A stretch of 64,000 nt of DNA from Bacteroidota bacterium (GTDB taxonomy: Bacteria > Bacteroidota > Bacteroidia > Flavobacteriales > Flavobacteriaceae). The stretch is taken from positions 682,001 through 746,000 of the forward strand of contig JAEXIT010000017.1 in the NCBI GenBank assembly GCA_023446155.1, written 5' to 3'. The notes below the pieces were generated by a model, which saw nothing but the letters and a program-made list of their open reading frames with translations, ran no database searches and was not told where the DNA came from. Below, in pieces: positions 50,949-58,604 of this stretch; the stretch's first letter is position 1; each line of letters begins with the position of its first letter. The position numbers and the translations under genes were made by a program.

Positions 50949-51797
50949 ATGTTCCGAAATAAAAAAAATGCCCTGCCAGCTATACCGGCTGTTCTTTTAT
51001 CGATGATCAGTATACAGTCCGGTGCTTCATTGGCCAAACAGTTGTTCCCGGTTTTAGGGATCAGTGGTGTGGCAACCCTTCGGATTGGAATTTCGGCTAT
51101 CGTATTGTATGGATTTTTCCGTCCGGATTTTCGAAAACTAACACGAAGAGAGTTGTTGTTAGGTTTGCTATATGGGATAAGCCTTGGAGCCATGAACCTG
51201 ATTTTTTATTTTGCGATCCAACGCATTCCACTGGGATTGGGTGTAACATTGGAGTTTTTAGGGCCTTTAGTACTTGCTTTGGCCGGATCACGGAAACTTT
51301 TGGATTGGATCTGGGCATTGTTGGCCGGATTGGGGATCTTCCTGATTGCGCCATGGAATGAAGGTACCGTCGATATTTTGGGAATTGTTCTGGCCATACT
51401 TGCCGGAGCTTTTTGGGCAGGATACATCCTGATAGGCGGGAGAATTTCAAAGGTGATGAAAAGCGGTGATGCCGTTACTTTGGGTATGTTGTTTGCTTCT
51501 CTGTTTGTTATTCCTATTGGTGTTTTGAGTGGCGATCTGAACGTATTAAATACGAACTTACTACTATTGGGACTGGCAGTGGCTTTACTAACCAGTGCAA
51601 TTCCTTTTAGCCTCGATATGGGGGCTTTACGACAATTACCGTCCAAAACGTTTAGTATTCTGATGAGTCTGCACCCGGCATTCGCGGCTTTATCGGGATT
51701 ACTCTTTTTAAACGAACAATTAAGCCTTATACAGGTTGTTGCCATAGGCTGCGTAATTGTAGCCAGTATAGGAGCTACACTAACCATTAGAAAGTAA
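50949..51797 (+). CDS. EamA/RhtA-type DMT exporter
   Basis: A 282-residue transporter with ten predicted helices in two EamA halves (about 1-135 and 140-282). ISIQSGASLAKQLFP, FFAIQRIPLGLGV-like text in helix 4 and the end region PAFAALSGLLFLNEQL fit the RhtA group (threonine/homoserine export). Probably cotranscribed with the preceding acetyltransferase. The substrate assignment is tentative. Confidence 0.88.
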   Translation: MFRNKKNALPAIPAVLLSMISIQSGASLAKQLFPVLGISGVATLRIGISAIVLYGFFRPDFRKLTRRELLLGLLYGISLGAMNLIFYFAIQRIPLGLGVTLEFLGPLVLALAGSRKLLDWIWALLAGLGIFLIAPWNEGTVDILGIVLAILAGAFWAGYILIGGRISKVMKSGDAVTLGMLFASLFVIPIGVLSGDLNVLNTNLLLLGLAVALLTSAIPFSLDMGALRQLPSKTFSILMSLHPAFAALSGLLFLNEQLSLIQVVAIGCVIVASIGATLTIRK

Positions 51798-51863
51798 AAA
51801 GAATAATAATGGAGATACCAAAATGGAATCTATATCTGAAATAAGAAAAATTATAAAATAACA

Positions 51864-51899
51864 ATACACCTGACAGTTTTAAAAAACGGACAGGTGTAT
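51864..51899. repeat. Palindromic repeat, degenerate copy 5
   Basis: ATACACCTGACAGTTTT against AAAACGGACAGGTGTAT with two mispairs; the outer ACACCTG arms match copy 4. Between convergent genes. Confidence 0.7.
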
Positions 51900-51907
51900 G
51901 GGAATGA

Positions 51908-52804
51908 CTATTTCAGAAAATCGGGATCCTGATAGGCCGGATTAGGATAGGTATAAAAACCCTCACCGGTGGCTACACCCAGTTTCCCGGTATCAATAAA
52001 ATGTGTTTTCAGATAATCCACTACTTTTTGCTCGTGACCGTTTTTGGTTTTTTCGGCTGCAATTTTATTAATGTTATAGGCGGTGGTGATTCCTACGACA
52101 TCCAGTATGCCAAAAGGACCAACAGGTGCACCGGTTGCGACCATCCAGGTTTTATCGATGGTTTCCACATCGGCGACACCTTTTACCAGAAGTCCCAGTC
52201 CGGCGCCCAAAAGAGGTACCAGTAGCGAATTTACTATATATCCCGGTTGTTCTTTGTGTAAAGGTAAAGCGACCATTCCGATCGATTTGGCAAAAGCCAC
52301 CACCGTCTCAAAAATCTGAGGATCGGTTCCCGGATGTCCCATGATTTCGGCAGTATTGTGTTTCCATATTTCATTGGCGAAATGCAGTGCTAAAAAGCGC
52401 TCCGGTCGACCGGTAACAGTGGCAAACTGACTGGGTAAGAGGGTGGATGAATTCGAGGCAAAGATGGCCTTTTGAGGTGCTACAGCGGCTAATTTCTGGT
52501 AGAAATCAATTTTAATCGTCGGATTTTCAGGAACGGCTTCAATAACTAAATCGGCTGAAGCAACCGCCTTGCTTAAATCGGAAAAATAGTGAATGTTTCC
52601 AATGGCTATTTGAACTTGTTCGGGTGTTGCTTTCAAATCCTGTTGGTAGGTTTCCCCTAATTTTTGAAATGTTACTTTGGCTTTTTCCAGTAAGGCATCA
52701 CTGATGTCATAAACGTTTACGGTATAGCCGTGGAATGCCGTCTGAAATGCGATTTGGGATCCCAAAACGCCACTTCCGGCTACGGTTACAATTTGAATCG
52801 GCAT
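51908..52804 (-). CDS. 3-hydroxyacyl-CoA dehydrogenase
   Basis: A 298-residue NAD-dependent enzyme of fatty-acid or related acyl-CoA oxidation. An N-terminal Rossmann domain (MPIQIVTVAGSGVLGSQIA), ADLVIEAVPENPTIK, FASNSSTLLPSQ and FLALHFANEIWKHNTAEIM (catalytic His and Asn) precede a helical C-terminal dimerisation domain with VGPFGILDVVGITT and GKLGVATGEGFYTYP. Start 52804 gives the exact dinucleotide-fold N-terminus. Divergent from the DapB-like gene. Confidence 0.93.
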   Translation of the reverse strand: MPIQIVTVAGSGVLGSQIAFQTAFHGYTVNVYDISDALLEKAKVTFQKLGETYQQDLKATPEQVQIAIGNIHYFSDLSKAVASADLVIEAVPENPTIKIDFYQKLAAVAPQKAIFASNSSTLLPSQFATVTGRPERFLALHFANEIWKHNTAEIMGHPGTDPQIFETVVAFAKSIGMVALPLHKEQPGYIVNSLLVPLLGAGLGLLVKGVADVETIDKTWMVATGAPVGPFGILDVVGITTAYNINKIAAEKTKNGHEQKVVDYLKTHFIDTGKLGVATGEGFYTYPNPAYQDPDFLK

Positions 52805-52889
52805 GATGAATATTTTTAAGTTATATCGTATTTTATACGTTATCAATTGCTTGCAATTTTCGGGTGTAGCGATTGAAAATTGTAGCAGG

Positions 52890-53000
52890 TTAAAGTTACA
52901 AAATTAAGATCGAAAACCGAAAATAGGATATGCGTTTTTTGAAATATAAAGTTGCGTATGGAATCACATTACCAAGTTGTAAAATTTGTAACTTTAAAAG
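52890..53000. promoter_or_regulatory. Mirror-image promoter elements for two divergent genes
   Basis: TTAAAGTTACAAAATT (52890-52905) and AAATTTGTAACTTTAA (52985-53000) are inverted copies with one mismatch, about 80 bases apart. The left copy contains TAATTTTG on the minus strand, the right TAACTTTA on the plus strand. They may be paired promoters for the dehydrogenase and the DapB-like gene, or sites of one regulator. Confidence 0.45.
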
Positions 53001-53008
53001 AAAAAAGG

Positions 53009-53809
53009 ATGAAAATAAGAGTATGTATAGCCGGCGCTACCGGTTGGGCGGGCTCGGCGCTGAGTCGGGGTGTAGCAGCAGATCCGGAGCTGGAATTGGT
53101 GGCCGGGATTTCAAGGATGGCAAAAGGACAGAATCTTTCGGAACTCTTGGGATTGCAATTAGTAGCTGTTCCGATCTATGAAACGGCAACCGCAGCTTTG
53201 GATGCTGTTACTTGCGACGTTTTTGTGGAATTTACCCAACCCGATAGTGCGAAAGTGAATGTCATCGCGGCGATTCGTAAAGGGGTTCCTGTGGTAATCG
53301 GGACTTCCGGGTTAACCGACGACGATTATAATGAGATTGCTGCATTGGCCGAAGAGCATAAAGTTGCCGTACTTGCGGTGGGGAATTTTGCGATTACGGC
53401 GGTCTTGTTGCAAAAATTTTCGGAGATGGCGGCCAGATATATTCCAAATTTTGAGGTGATCGATTATGCGGATGACCACAAAGTGGATGCGCCTAGCGGT
53501 ACGGTACGGGAACTGGTAAAACGATTGTCGGAAGTGCAGGTTCCGAATGAAACGGTAGCCGAAGCCGATAGAGTAGGACCACCGGAAGTTTGGGGCGCCA
53601 AAATGAATGGCGTACGGGTGCATGCCTTGCGATTGCCCGGTTATACACTTTCGGTGGAAACCATTTTCGGACTTACGGACGAACGACTTACAATTCGTCA
53701 TGATTCCGGAGCCGGAGCCGAGCCGTATGTAAAAGGGGGCTTGCTGGCGATTAAAAAAGTGAACAGTTTTACCGGTTTTAAGCGCGGACTGGACAGTGTA
53801 ATGGATTGA
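53009..53809 (+). CDS. DapB-like reductase lacking the catalytic histidine
   Basis: A 266-residue homologue of 4-hydroxy-tetrahydrodipicolinate reductase. The N-terminal NAD(P)-binding fold has RVCIAGATGWAGSAL and VVIGTSGLTD, and the C-terminal domain has the signature KVDAPSGTVRELV. In E. coli DapB the signature begins EAHHRHKVDAPSG. Here it is DYADDHKVDAPSG, so the catalytic His159 aligns with Ala154 and His160 with Asp155, while Lys163 is kept as Lys158. Authentic lysine-pathway activity is therefore doubtful; it may reduce another substrate. It stands apart from other lysine genes. Confidence 0.85.
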   Translation: MKIRVCIAGATGWAGSALSRGVAADPELELVAGISRMAKGQNLSELLGLQLVAVPIYETATAALDAVTCDVFVEFTQPDSAKVNVIAAIRKGVPVVIGTSGLTDDDYNEIAALAEEHKVAVLAVGNFAITAVLLQKFSEMAARYIPNFEVIDYADDHKVDAPSGTVRELVKRLSEVQVPNETVAEADRVGPPEVWGAKMNGVRVHALRLPGYTLSVETIFGLTDERLTIRHDSGAGAEPYVKGGLLAIKKVNSFTGFKRGLDSVMD

Positions 53810-53817
53810 TAAAAGTA

Positions 53818-53846
53818 GGCCTGACCGGTTTTAAAGCGGCCAGGCC
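53818..53846. terminator. Hairpin between DapB-like and aldo-keto reductase genes
   Basis: GGCCTGACCGG and CCGGTCAGGCC-like arms (imperfect: CGGCCAGGCC) around TTTTAAAG. It resembles a diverged member of the ACCTGACAGGTTT repeat family and sits between convergent genes. Confidence 0.55.
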
Positions 53847-53855
53847 ATTAGTTAG

Positions 53856-54707
53856 CTAGAAAGCCACTTCGTCCGGAAGTAAGCCTGATCCGCCGATATA
53901 CGGCAGGGCATCGATACGTTGCATATCGCTTTCCGAAATTTCGAAATGGTATACGTCCAGATTTTGTTTGATTCGTTCCGGAGTAACTGATTTTGGTAGG
54001 GGTAGCGTTCCGTTTTGCAAACACCAACGGATACACAATTGGGCTACCGAAACGTTATAATTTGTGGCAATTTCCAATAGGGTAGGATCGTTCAGCATTT
54101 TTCCGGTTCCCAGTGGCGACCATGCTTCGATCAGAATGTTGTTTTCGTTGCAAAAAGCCACGACTTCCGACTGTAAATAACCCGGATGGTATTCGATTTG
54201 GTTGATCACCGGTTTTACGGTGGCCGTTTCCAATAAAGCTTCCAGATGGTGTACCATAAAATTACTCAGCCCAATCGCTTTGATTTTTCCGTCCTGATAT
54301 AATTTTTCGAAAGCACGCCAGGTATCGGCATTTTTCTGTCTCCAGTCGGAAAATTGTTTGGCATTAGCCGGCCAATGGATCAGGTATAAATCCAGGTAAT
54401 CGGTTTGTAGGTCGCTTAATGTCTTTTCAAAGGCCTTTAAAGTACTTTCGTAACCACGCTCGGAATTCCAGAGCTTACTGGTAATAAACAATTCCTTACG
54501 GTCTATTCCGGAATCGGCAATTGCCTGACCAATACTTTTTTCGTTTCCGTAGATGGCAGCGGTATCGATATGGCGATAGCCGTTTTCTAAAGCCGATTTT
54601 ACAGCGAGTACTGCTGTGGCACCATCGGGCGTTTGCCAGGTTCCGAAACCAATTTCCGGAATGCAAACCCCATTGTTAAGTGTATAATTTGGAATGCTAT
54701 TATGCAT
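53856..54707 (-). CDS. Aldo/keto reductase
   Basis: A 283-residue NADPH-dependent carbonyl reductase of the AKR5-like bacterial group. The catalytic tetrad is visible: Asp48 (RHIDTAAIYGNE), Tyr53, Lys about 78 (FITSKLWN) and His about 110 (LIHWP). The cofactor-binding end PLPKSVTPERIKQNLDVY is present. Physiological substrate unknown. Confidence 0.94.
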   Translation of the reverse strand: MHNSIPNYTLNNGVCIPEIGFGTWQTPDGATAVLAVKSALENGYRHIDTAAIYGNEKSIGQAIADSGIDRKELFITSKLWNSERGYESTLKAFEKTLSDLQTDYLDLYLIHWPANAKQFSDWRQKNADTWRAFEKLYQDGKIKAIGLSNFMVHHLEALLETATVKPVINQIEYHPGYLQSEVVAFCNENNILIEAWSPLGTGKMLNDPTLLEIATNYNVSVAQLCIRWCLQNGTLPLPKSVTPERIKQNLDVYHFEISESDMQRIDALPYIGGSGLLPDEVAF

Positions 54708-54739
54708 GACTGTTGTGATTTATAGATTTATGATAGTTT

Positions 54740-54747
54740 CAAATGTA
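54740..54747 (-). promoter_or_regulatory. -7 element for the aldo/keto reductase
   Basis: Exact TACATTTG on the minus strand, 32 bases before the start codon. Confidence 0.58.
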
Positions 54748-54785
54748 CCAATTCAACGGGAAACAGATGTTAAATTCGTGTTGTA

Positions 54786-55172
54786 TTACACCTTAAGCCC
54801 GCCAAAAATACTGGTCATAATAATTCCGAGTACGATAAGCGTGATGAGGATATACATTTTGTCTTTTTCAAGAATAAAAGCCACCAACGATAGTACTACG
54901 CGCAGGATTGGCGTCGCAATTAAAGCCAATACGCCAAACTGTATGATCTCAGTAGGCTGTAAGGCCATGGCGCCCTTTATAATCCCTTCAAAAGTGGTAT
55001 ATTCCGCACCTTCTCCCTGAAAGGTATGATAGGAAGGAACTGTCGATTGGCCATGATGTGCCAGATACGCAACACCTCCGGCAATAGCGAGGAAACAGGC
55101 CGTTAATACGCCATAACGCAATACTTGTCCGACCAGTTGTTGTACATCGGTATCCGAAATAAGCTTTTTCAT
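54786..55172 (-). CDS. DUF1634 membrane protein
   Basis: A 128-residue protein with three predicted helices (VLTACFLAIAGGVAYLAHH, IQFGVLALIATPILRVVLSLVAFI, MYILITLIVLGIIMTSIF). DUF1634 proteins are regularly encoded beside TauE/SafE exporters, as here (11 bases after that gene). It probably forms part of the same transport system. Confidence 0.88.
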   Translation of the reverse strand: MKKLISDTDVQQLVGQVLRYGVLTACFLAIAGGVAYLAHHGQSTVPSYHTFQGEGAEYTTFEGIIKGAMALQPTEIIQFGVLALIATPILRVVLSLVAFILEKDKMYILITLIVLGIIMTSIFGGLKV

Positions 55173-55183
55173 ACGATGTAATT

Positions 55184-56017
55184 TTAAAATTTATGATGAT
55201 AACCGTTATAGATCATTTCCAATGCGACAAAAGTGATCGCGATACAGAAAATGATTCGCAATACCTTTGGATCCATTCGGGTGAGTAACTTCGAGCCGGT
55301 AAAAGCCCCGGCCAATACACCGATGATCACCGGAAAAGCAATCCCCGGATCCATATAGCCTCGTTGCAGGTATACCACTGCACTGGCAGCTGCCGTAACT
55401 CCAATCATAAAATTACTGGTCGTCGTACTCACTTTAAACGGAATATGCATGGTCGCATCCATGGCCAATACTTTTAAAGCTCCGGAGCCAATTCCCAATA
55501 AGCCCGAAAGCACGCCGGCTACCGTCATAATCGAAAAACCGGCTCCGATATTTTTGAGTTTATACGGAACGTCTCCATTTGGAGTGGGATAGGTACTGTT
55601 TAATTTCAGTTTATAAGAAAGCGGACTTCCTTCGGTCAAAGCGGATTGATTCTTTTTACGTAAGGTCATCGCGGCGGAGAACATCAGAACACAACCAAAT
55701 AAAATGGCAATCGTATTGGTAGGAGTATATACGGCAATCAAGGCACCGATGACCGCTCCGATGGTGGTGGCAATTTCCAGAAACATTCCTAGTCGGATAT
55801 TGGTAATTCCTTCTTTAACATAGGCGCTGGCGGAACCCGATGAGGTGGCGATTGATGCCAATAAAGCCGCTCCGATAGCATAACGGATATCGACACCGAA
55901 TCCCAGTGTTAGTAGTGGGATAACGACAACACCGCCGCCCAAACCGGTTAGTGAACCCAAAAGGCCTGCCAGATAGGCACCCAATAAAAGGATCAGGGTA
56001 AAGGTAAGTATAGACAT
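55184..56017 (-). CDS. TauE/SafE-family anion exporter
   Basis: A 277-residue membrane protein with about eight helices in two repeats. GSLTGLGGGVVVIPLLTLGFG and GVLSGLLGIGSGALKVLAM are the paired Gly-rich motifs of the family, which exports sulfite, sulfoacetate and related organosulfur anions. It is first in a two-gene operon with DUF1634, under the GntR regulator encoded just upstream. Confidence 0.92.
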   Translation of the reverse strand: MSILTFTLILLLGAYLAGLLGSLTGLGGGVVVIPLLTLGFGVDIRYAIGAALLASIATSSGSASAYVKEGITNIRLGMFLEIATTIGAVIGALIAVYTPTNTIAILFGCVLMFSAAMTLRKKNQSALTEGSPLSYKLKLNSTYPTPNGDVPYKLKNIGAGFSIMTVAGVLSGLLGIGSGALKVLAMDATMHIPFKVSTTTSNFMIGVTAAASAVVYLQRGYMDPGIAFPVIIGVLAGAFTGSKLLTRMDPKVLRIIFCIAITFVALEMIYNGYHHKF

Positions 56018-56057
56018 AATAAGGGGGAGTTTAATTTAATTTCCCGTTAATTCAATG

Positions 56058-56065
56058 CAAACATA
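56058..56065 (-). promoter_or_regulatory. -7 element for the TauE operon
   Basis: Exact TATGTTTG on the minus strand; the GntR operator lies 14 bases upstream of it. Confidence 0.6.
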
Positions 56066-56078
56066 CGCTCTTTTATTT

Positions 56079-56093
56079 AAACATATGATGTTT
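56079..56093. promoter_or_regulatory. GntR operator at the TauE promoter
   Basis: AAACAT-ATG-ATGTTT, perfect 6-bp inverted repeat, at the -33 region of the TauE promoter. The same repeat occurs at the gntR promoter. Confidence 0.72.
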
Positions 56094-56126
56094 TGAGTGT
56101 TTTTGGAATAATTTTAACACCGGAAT

Positions 56127-56768
56127 TTACGAATTCTGATCGAGTATTTTTCGAAGTGTAGCGATTCCAGCGGTTTCCTGTTGTGATTTCAGTGCTTCCA
56201 GCAACTGTTCGTGCAGGTGATGGTTCATGGCAAACTGACTGATTCCTTTTGGTTCGCGAACCGCAAAGAAATTGCGCAGAATCACGGTAAAACCATAGTA
56301 CAATTCGGCAAGTACCGTATTGCCCGAAGCAAAAGCAATGGCCATATGAAAATCGATGTCGGCATTGGCACATGCTTCCGGATTTTCGGCTAGTATAGCG
56401 GTTTTCCGACGTTCCAGACAGTGTGTAATTTCAATTAATTGTGCGTCGGTTCGGTTGGCAGTTGCGAGCCGTATGATTTCTTCTTCCAGCAATTTCCGAA
56501 CGGCTTTGACATCGTTAAAATCAGCCCGTTGCAAACGCTGTTCCATATTCAGTTCCTGATAATTGTTGGTCACGGTAGTACCAGACCCCTGTTTGACTTT
56601 TAGGATTCCCGAAATGGCCAGCGTTTTAATCGCTTCCCGTATGGTCGAACGTCCCACGCCATATTTTTGCATCAATTCCGGTTCGGCGGGAATTTTTTCA
56701 CCGGGTTGGTAAATGCCATTGGCAATATCTTCTTTAATGCTATTGACAATCTTGGTATACAGTTTCAT
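56127..56768 (-). CDS. GntR-family regulator (FadR/FCD type)
   Basis: A 213-residue regulator. The winged helix (about 8-70) has IANGIYQPGEKIPAEPELMQKYGVGRSTIREAI in two parts and GILKVKQGSGTTV. The C-terminal FCD domain (about 85-205) is helical, with metal-site histidines and Asp (DIDFHMAIA, NHHLHEQLLEAL) typical of carboxylic-acid sensors. It lies upstream of the TauE operon and shares an operator with it. Confidence 0.93.
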   Translation of the reverse strand: MKLYTKIVNSIKEDIANGIYQPGEKIPAEPELMQKYGVGRSTIREAIKTLAISGILKVKQGSGTTVTNNYQELNMEQRLQRADFNDVKAVRKLLEEEIIRLATANRTDAQLIEITHCLERRKTAILAENPEACANADIDFHMAIAFASGNTVLAELYYGFTVILRNFFAVREPKGISQFAMNHHLHEQLLEALKSQQETAGIATLRKILDQNS

Positions 56769-56782
56769 AACCTAATTTTTTA

Positions 56783-56798
56783 CAAACATAAGATGTTT
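56783..56798. promoter_or_regulatory. gntR promoter and overlapping operator
   Basis: TATGTTTG on the minus strand (56783-56790) overlaps AAACAT-AAG-ATGTTT (56784-56798). Binding would cover the -7 element, consistent with autorepression. Confidence 0.7.
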
Positions 56799-56844
56799 TT
56801 AGAATAAGGCGGATGTTTTTAAGGTGGATTTATGAAAGCATAAA

Positions 56845-56880
56845 AAAACCTGTCAGATTTTATAATTCCTGACAGGTTTT
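56845..56880. repeat. Palindromic repeat, copy 6
   Basis: AAAACCTGTCAG/CTGACAGGTTTT arms with a 12-base AT-rich loop, just downstream of nrdA. Confidence 0.8.
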
Positions 56881-56889
56881 GAAGGTGTT

Positions 56890-58587
56890 TTACGATTCGC
56901 AGCTACTGCAGCTAACCAAATTGGTGATAAACTCTTTGGAAACGCTTTGACTACGTTGGTAATATAAGGTTTTGACTCCCAGTTTCCAGGCTTCAATCAG
57001 TAGGCCGTTAACTTCTTTTATGGGTAGTTCCGAAGGAATATTCAGATTTAAACTTTGTGCCTGATCTACAAATTTCTGACGGATAGCCGCTTGCTGGATG
57101 ATCTCCAACTGACTGATTTCTTTAAACGTTTTAAAGACATCTTTTTCCTGTTGTGTCAACTCCGCAATATGCTGAACGCTACCGCCGTTTAGCATAATAC
57201 CACGCCAGATTTCTTCGTTATCAAGGCCTTTTTCTTCCAATAGTTTTTTGAGGTATTTGTTTTTACGCATAAAATTCCCTTTGGAAAGTCCGGCTTTATA
57301 ATAGTTACTGCTAAATGGTTCGATTCCCGGCGAAGTTTGTCCCAAAATGGCCGAAGACGATGTTGTGGGAGCAATTGCCAGCGTAGTAGTATTACGACGA
57401 CCGTATCCTTTTAGTAATTCCGGTTCCCCGTAAATACGCGCCAGTTCCTGTGTGGCCTTATCGGCTTTGTCACTGATATGTTTAAAAATTTCGGTGGTTT
57501 TCATTTTGGCTTCCATCCCTTCAAATGGAATCATATTTTTTTGCAGGTACGAATGCCAACCCAGTACACCTAGTCCTAAAGCACGGTGTCTTTTAGCAAA
57601 TTTATTGGCAGCTGTCAGGTAATAGTTGCCTTCTGTTTTTTCGATAAATTCCTGTAATACGGCATCGAGGAAAAAGATAGCCAGTTTAACGGCTTCGGTA
57701 TCTTTCCATTCCTCGTATAATTCCAGATTCATTGATGACAAACAGCAGATAAACGATTCGTCTTTTGTAGACGGTAACATGATTTCACTGCACAGGTTAC
57801 TGGCATTGATACGCATGTTGAGATCTTTATAGACCTGAGGTTTATTTTTATTCACATTATCCGAAAAGAAAATATACGGAAGGCCTTTTTGTTGACGACT
57901 CTCGAGTACTTTGGCCCAAACATGGCGTTTTTCGGTGTCACCGTCGATCATTTCCTGCATCCAGTAATCTGGTACGCAAACTCCGGTAAACAGATTTTGA
58001 ATCGGATTTCCGATGTTTTTAATTTTCAGGAATTCTTCAATATCCGGATGATCAATATCCAGATAGGCAGCAAAAGCACCACGGCGAACACCACCTTGGG
58101 AAATGGTATCCATAGCAGTATCGAATAGTTTCATAAAACTTACGGAGCCACTACTTTTTCCGTTGTCGGTTACCGCACTACCCCGTTCGCGCAGTTCTCC
58201 GAAATACCCCGAAGTTCCTCCTCCGATTTTCGTTTGCATGATGACTTCGCCCAGTTTATGGGTAATACCTTCGATATGATCCGGAACGTGTACGTTAAAA
58301 CAGGAGATCGGCAATCCTCTTTCGGTTCCCATATTCGCCCAAACCGGCGAACTGATACTCATCCAACCGCGTTCGATCATCTCCTGGAACGATTCTTTTA
58401 GTTCCGGACGAAACAAACGACGTGCTGCAGCGCTACAAATCCGGTCGATGGCGCCTTCTACGGTTTCTCCTTTTAAAAGGTAACCCCGGTTTAAGATTTG
58501 CTCACTTTCGGAATTTTTCCACCATAATTTAGGAAGTGGATTAGTGTCGGTTGCGATTTCGGTATTTGTTTGTGGGATATCTTGCAT
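56890..58587 (-). CDS. nrdA: Ribonucleoside-diphosphate reductase alpha subunit, short form
   Basis: A 565-residue catalytic subunit of class I ribonucleotide reductase. The thiyl-radical cysteine is in NASNLCSEIMLPS, the redox pair partners in ISCFNV and ICCLSSMNLELY, and the C-terminal shuttle CSSCES is intact. RNTTTLAIAPTTSSSAIL is the substrate phosphate loop. At 565 residues it lacks the N-terminal ATP-cone of E. coli NrdA (761 residues) and starts within the following domain. It lies 17 bases after nrdB, in the order nrdB-nrdA. Confidence 0.95.
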   Translation of the reverse strand: MQDIPQTNTEIATDTNPLPKLWWKNSESEQILNRGYLLKGETVEGAIDRICSAAARRLFRPELKESFQEMIERGWMSISSPVWANMGTERGLPISCFNVHVPDHIEGITHKLGEVIMQTKIGGGTSGYFGELRERGSAVTDNGKSSGSVSFMKLFDTAMDTISQGGVRRGAFAAYLDIDHPDIEEFLKIKNIGNPIQNLFTGVCVPDYWMQEMIDGDTEKRHVWAKVLESRQQKGLPYIFFSDNVNKNKPQVYKDLNMRINASNLCSEIMLPSTKDESFICCLSSMNLELYEEWKDTEAVKLAIFFLDAVLQEFIEKTEGNYYLTAANKFAKRHRALGLGVLGWHSYLQKNMIPFEGMEAKMKTTEIFKHISDKADKATQELARIYGEPELLKGYGRRNTTTLAIAPTTSSSAILGQTSPGIEPFSSNYYKAGLSKGNFMRKNKYLKKLLEEKGLDNEEIWRGIMLNGGSVQHIAELTQQEKDVFKTFKEISQLEIIQQAAIRQKFVDQAQSLNLNIPSELPIKEVNGLLIEAWKLGVKTLYYQRSQSVSKEFITNLVSCSSCES

Positions 58588-58604
58588 GTTTAAAAACTCA
58601 AAAA

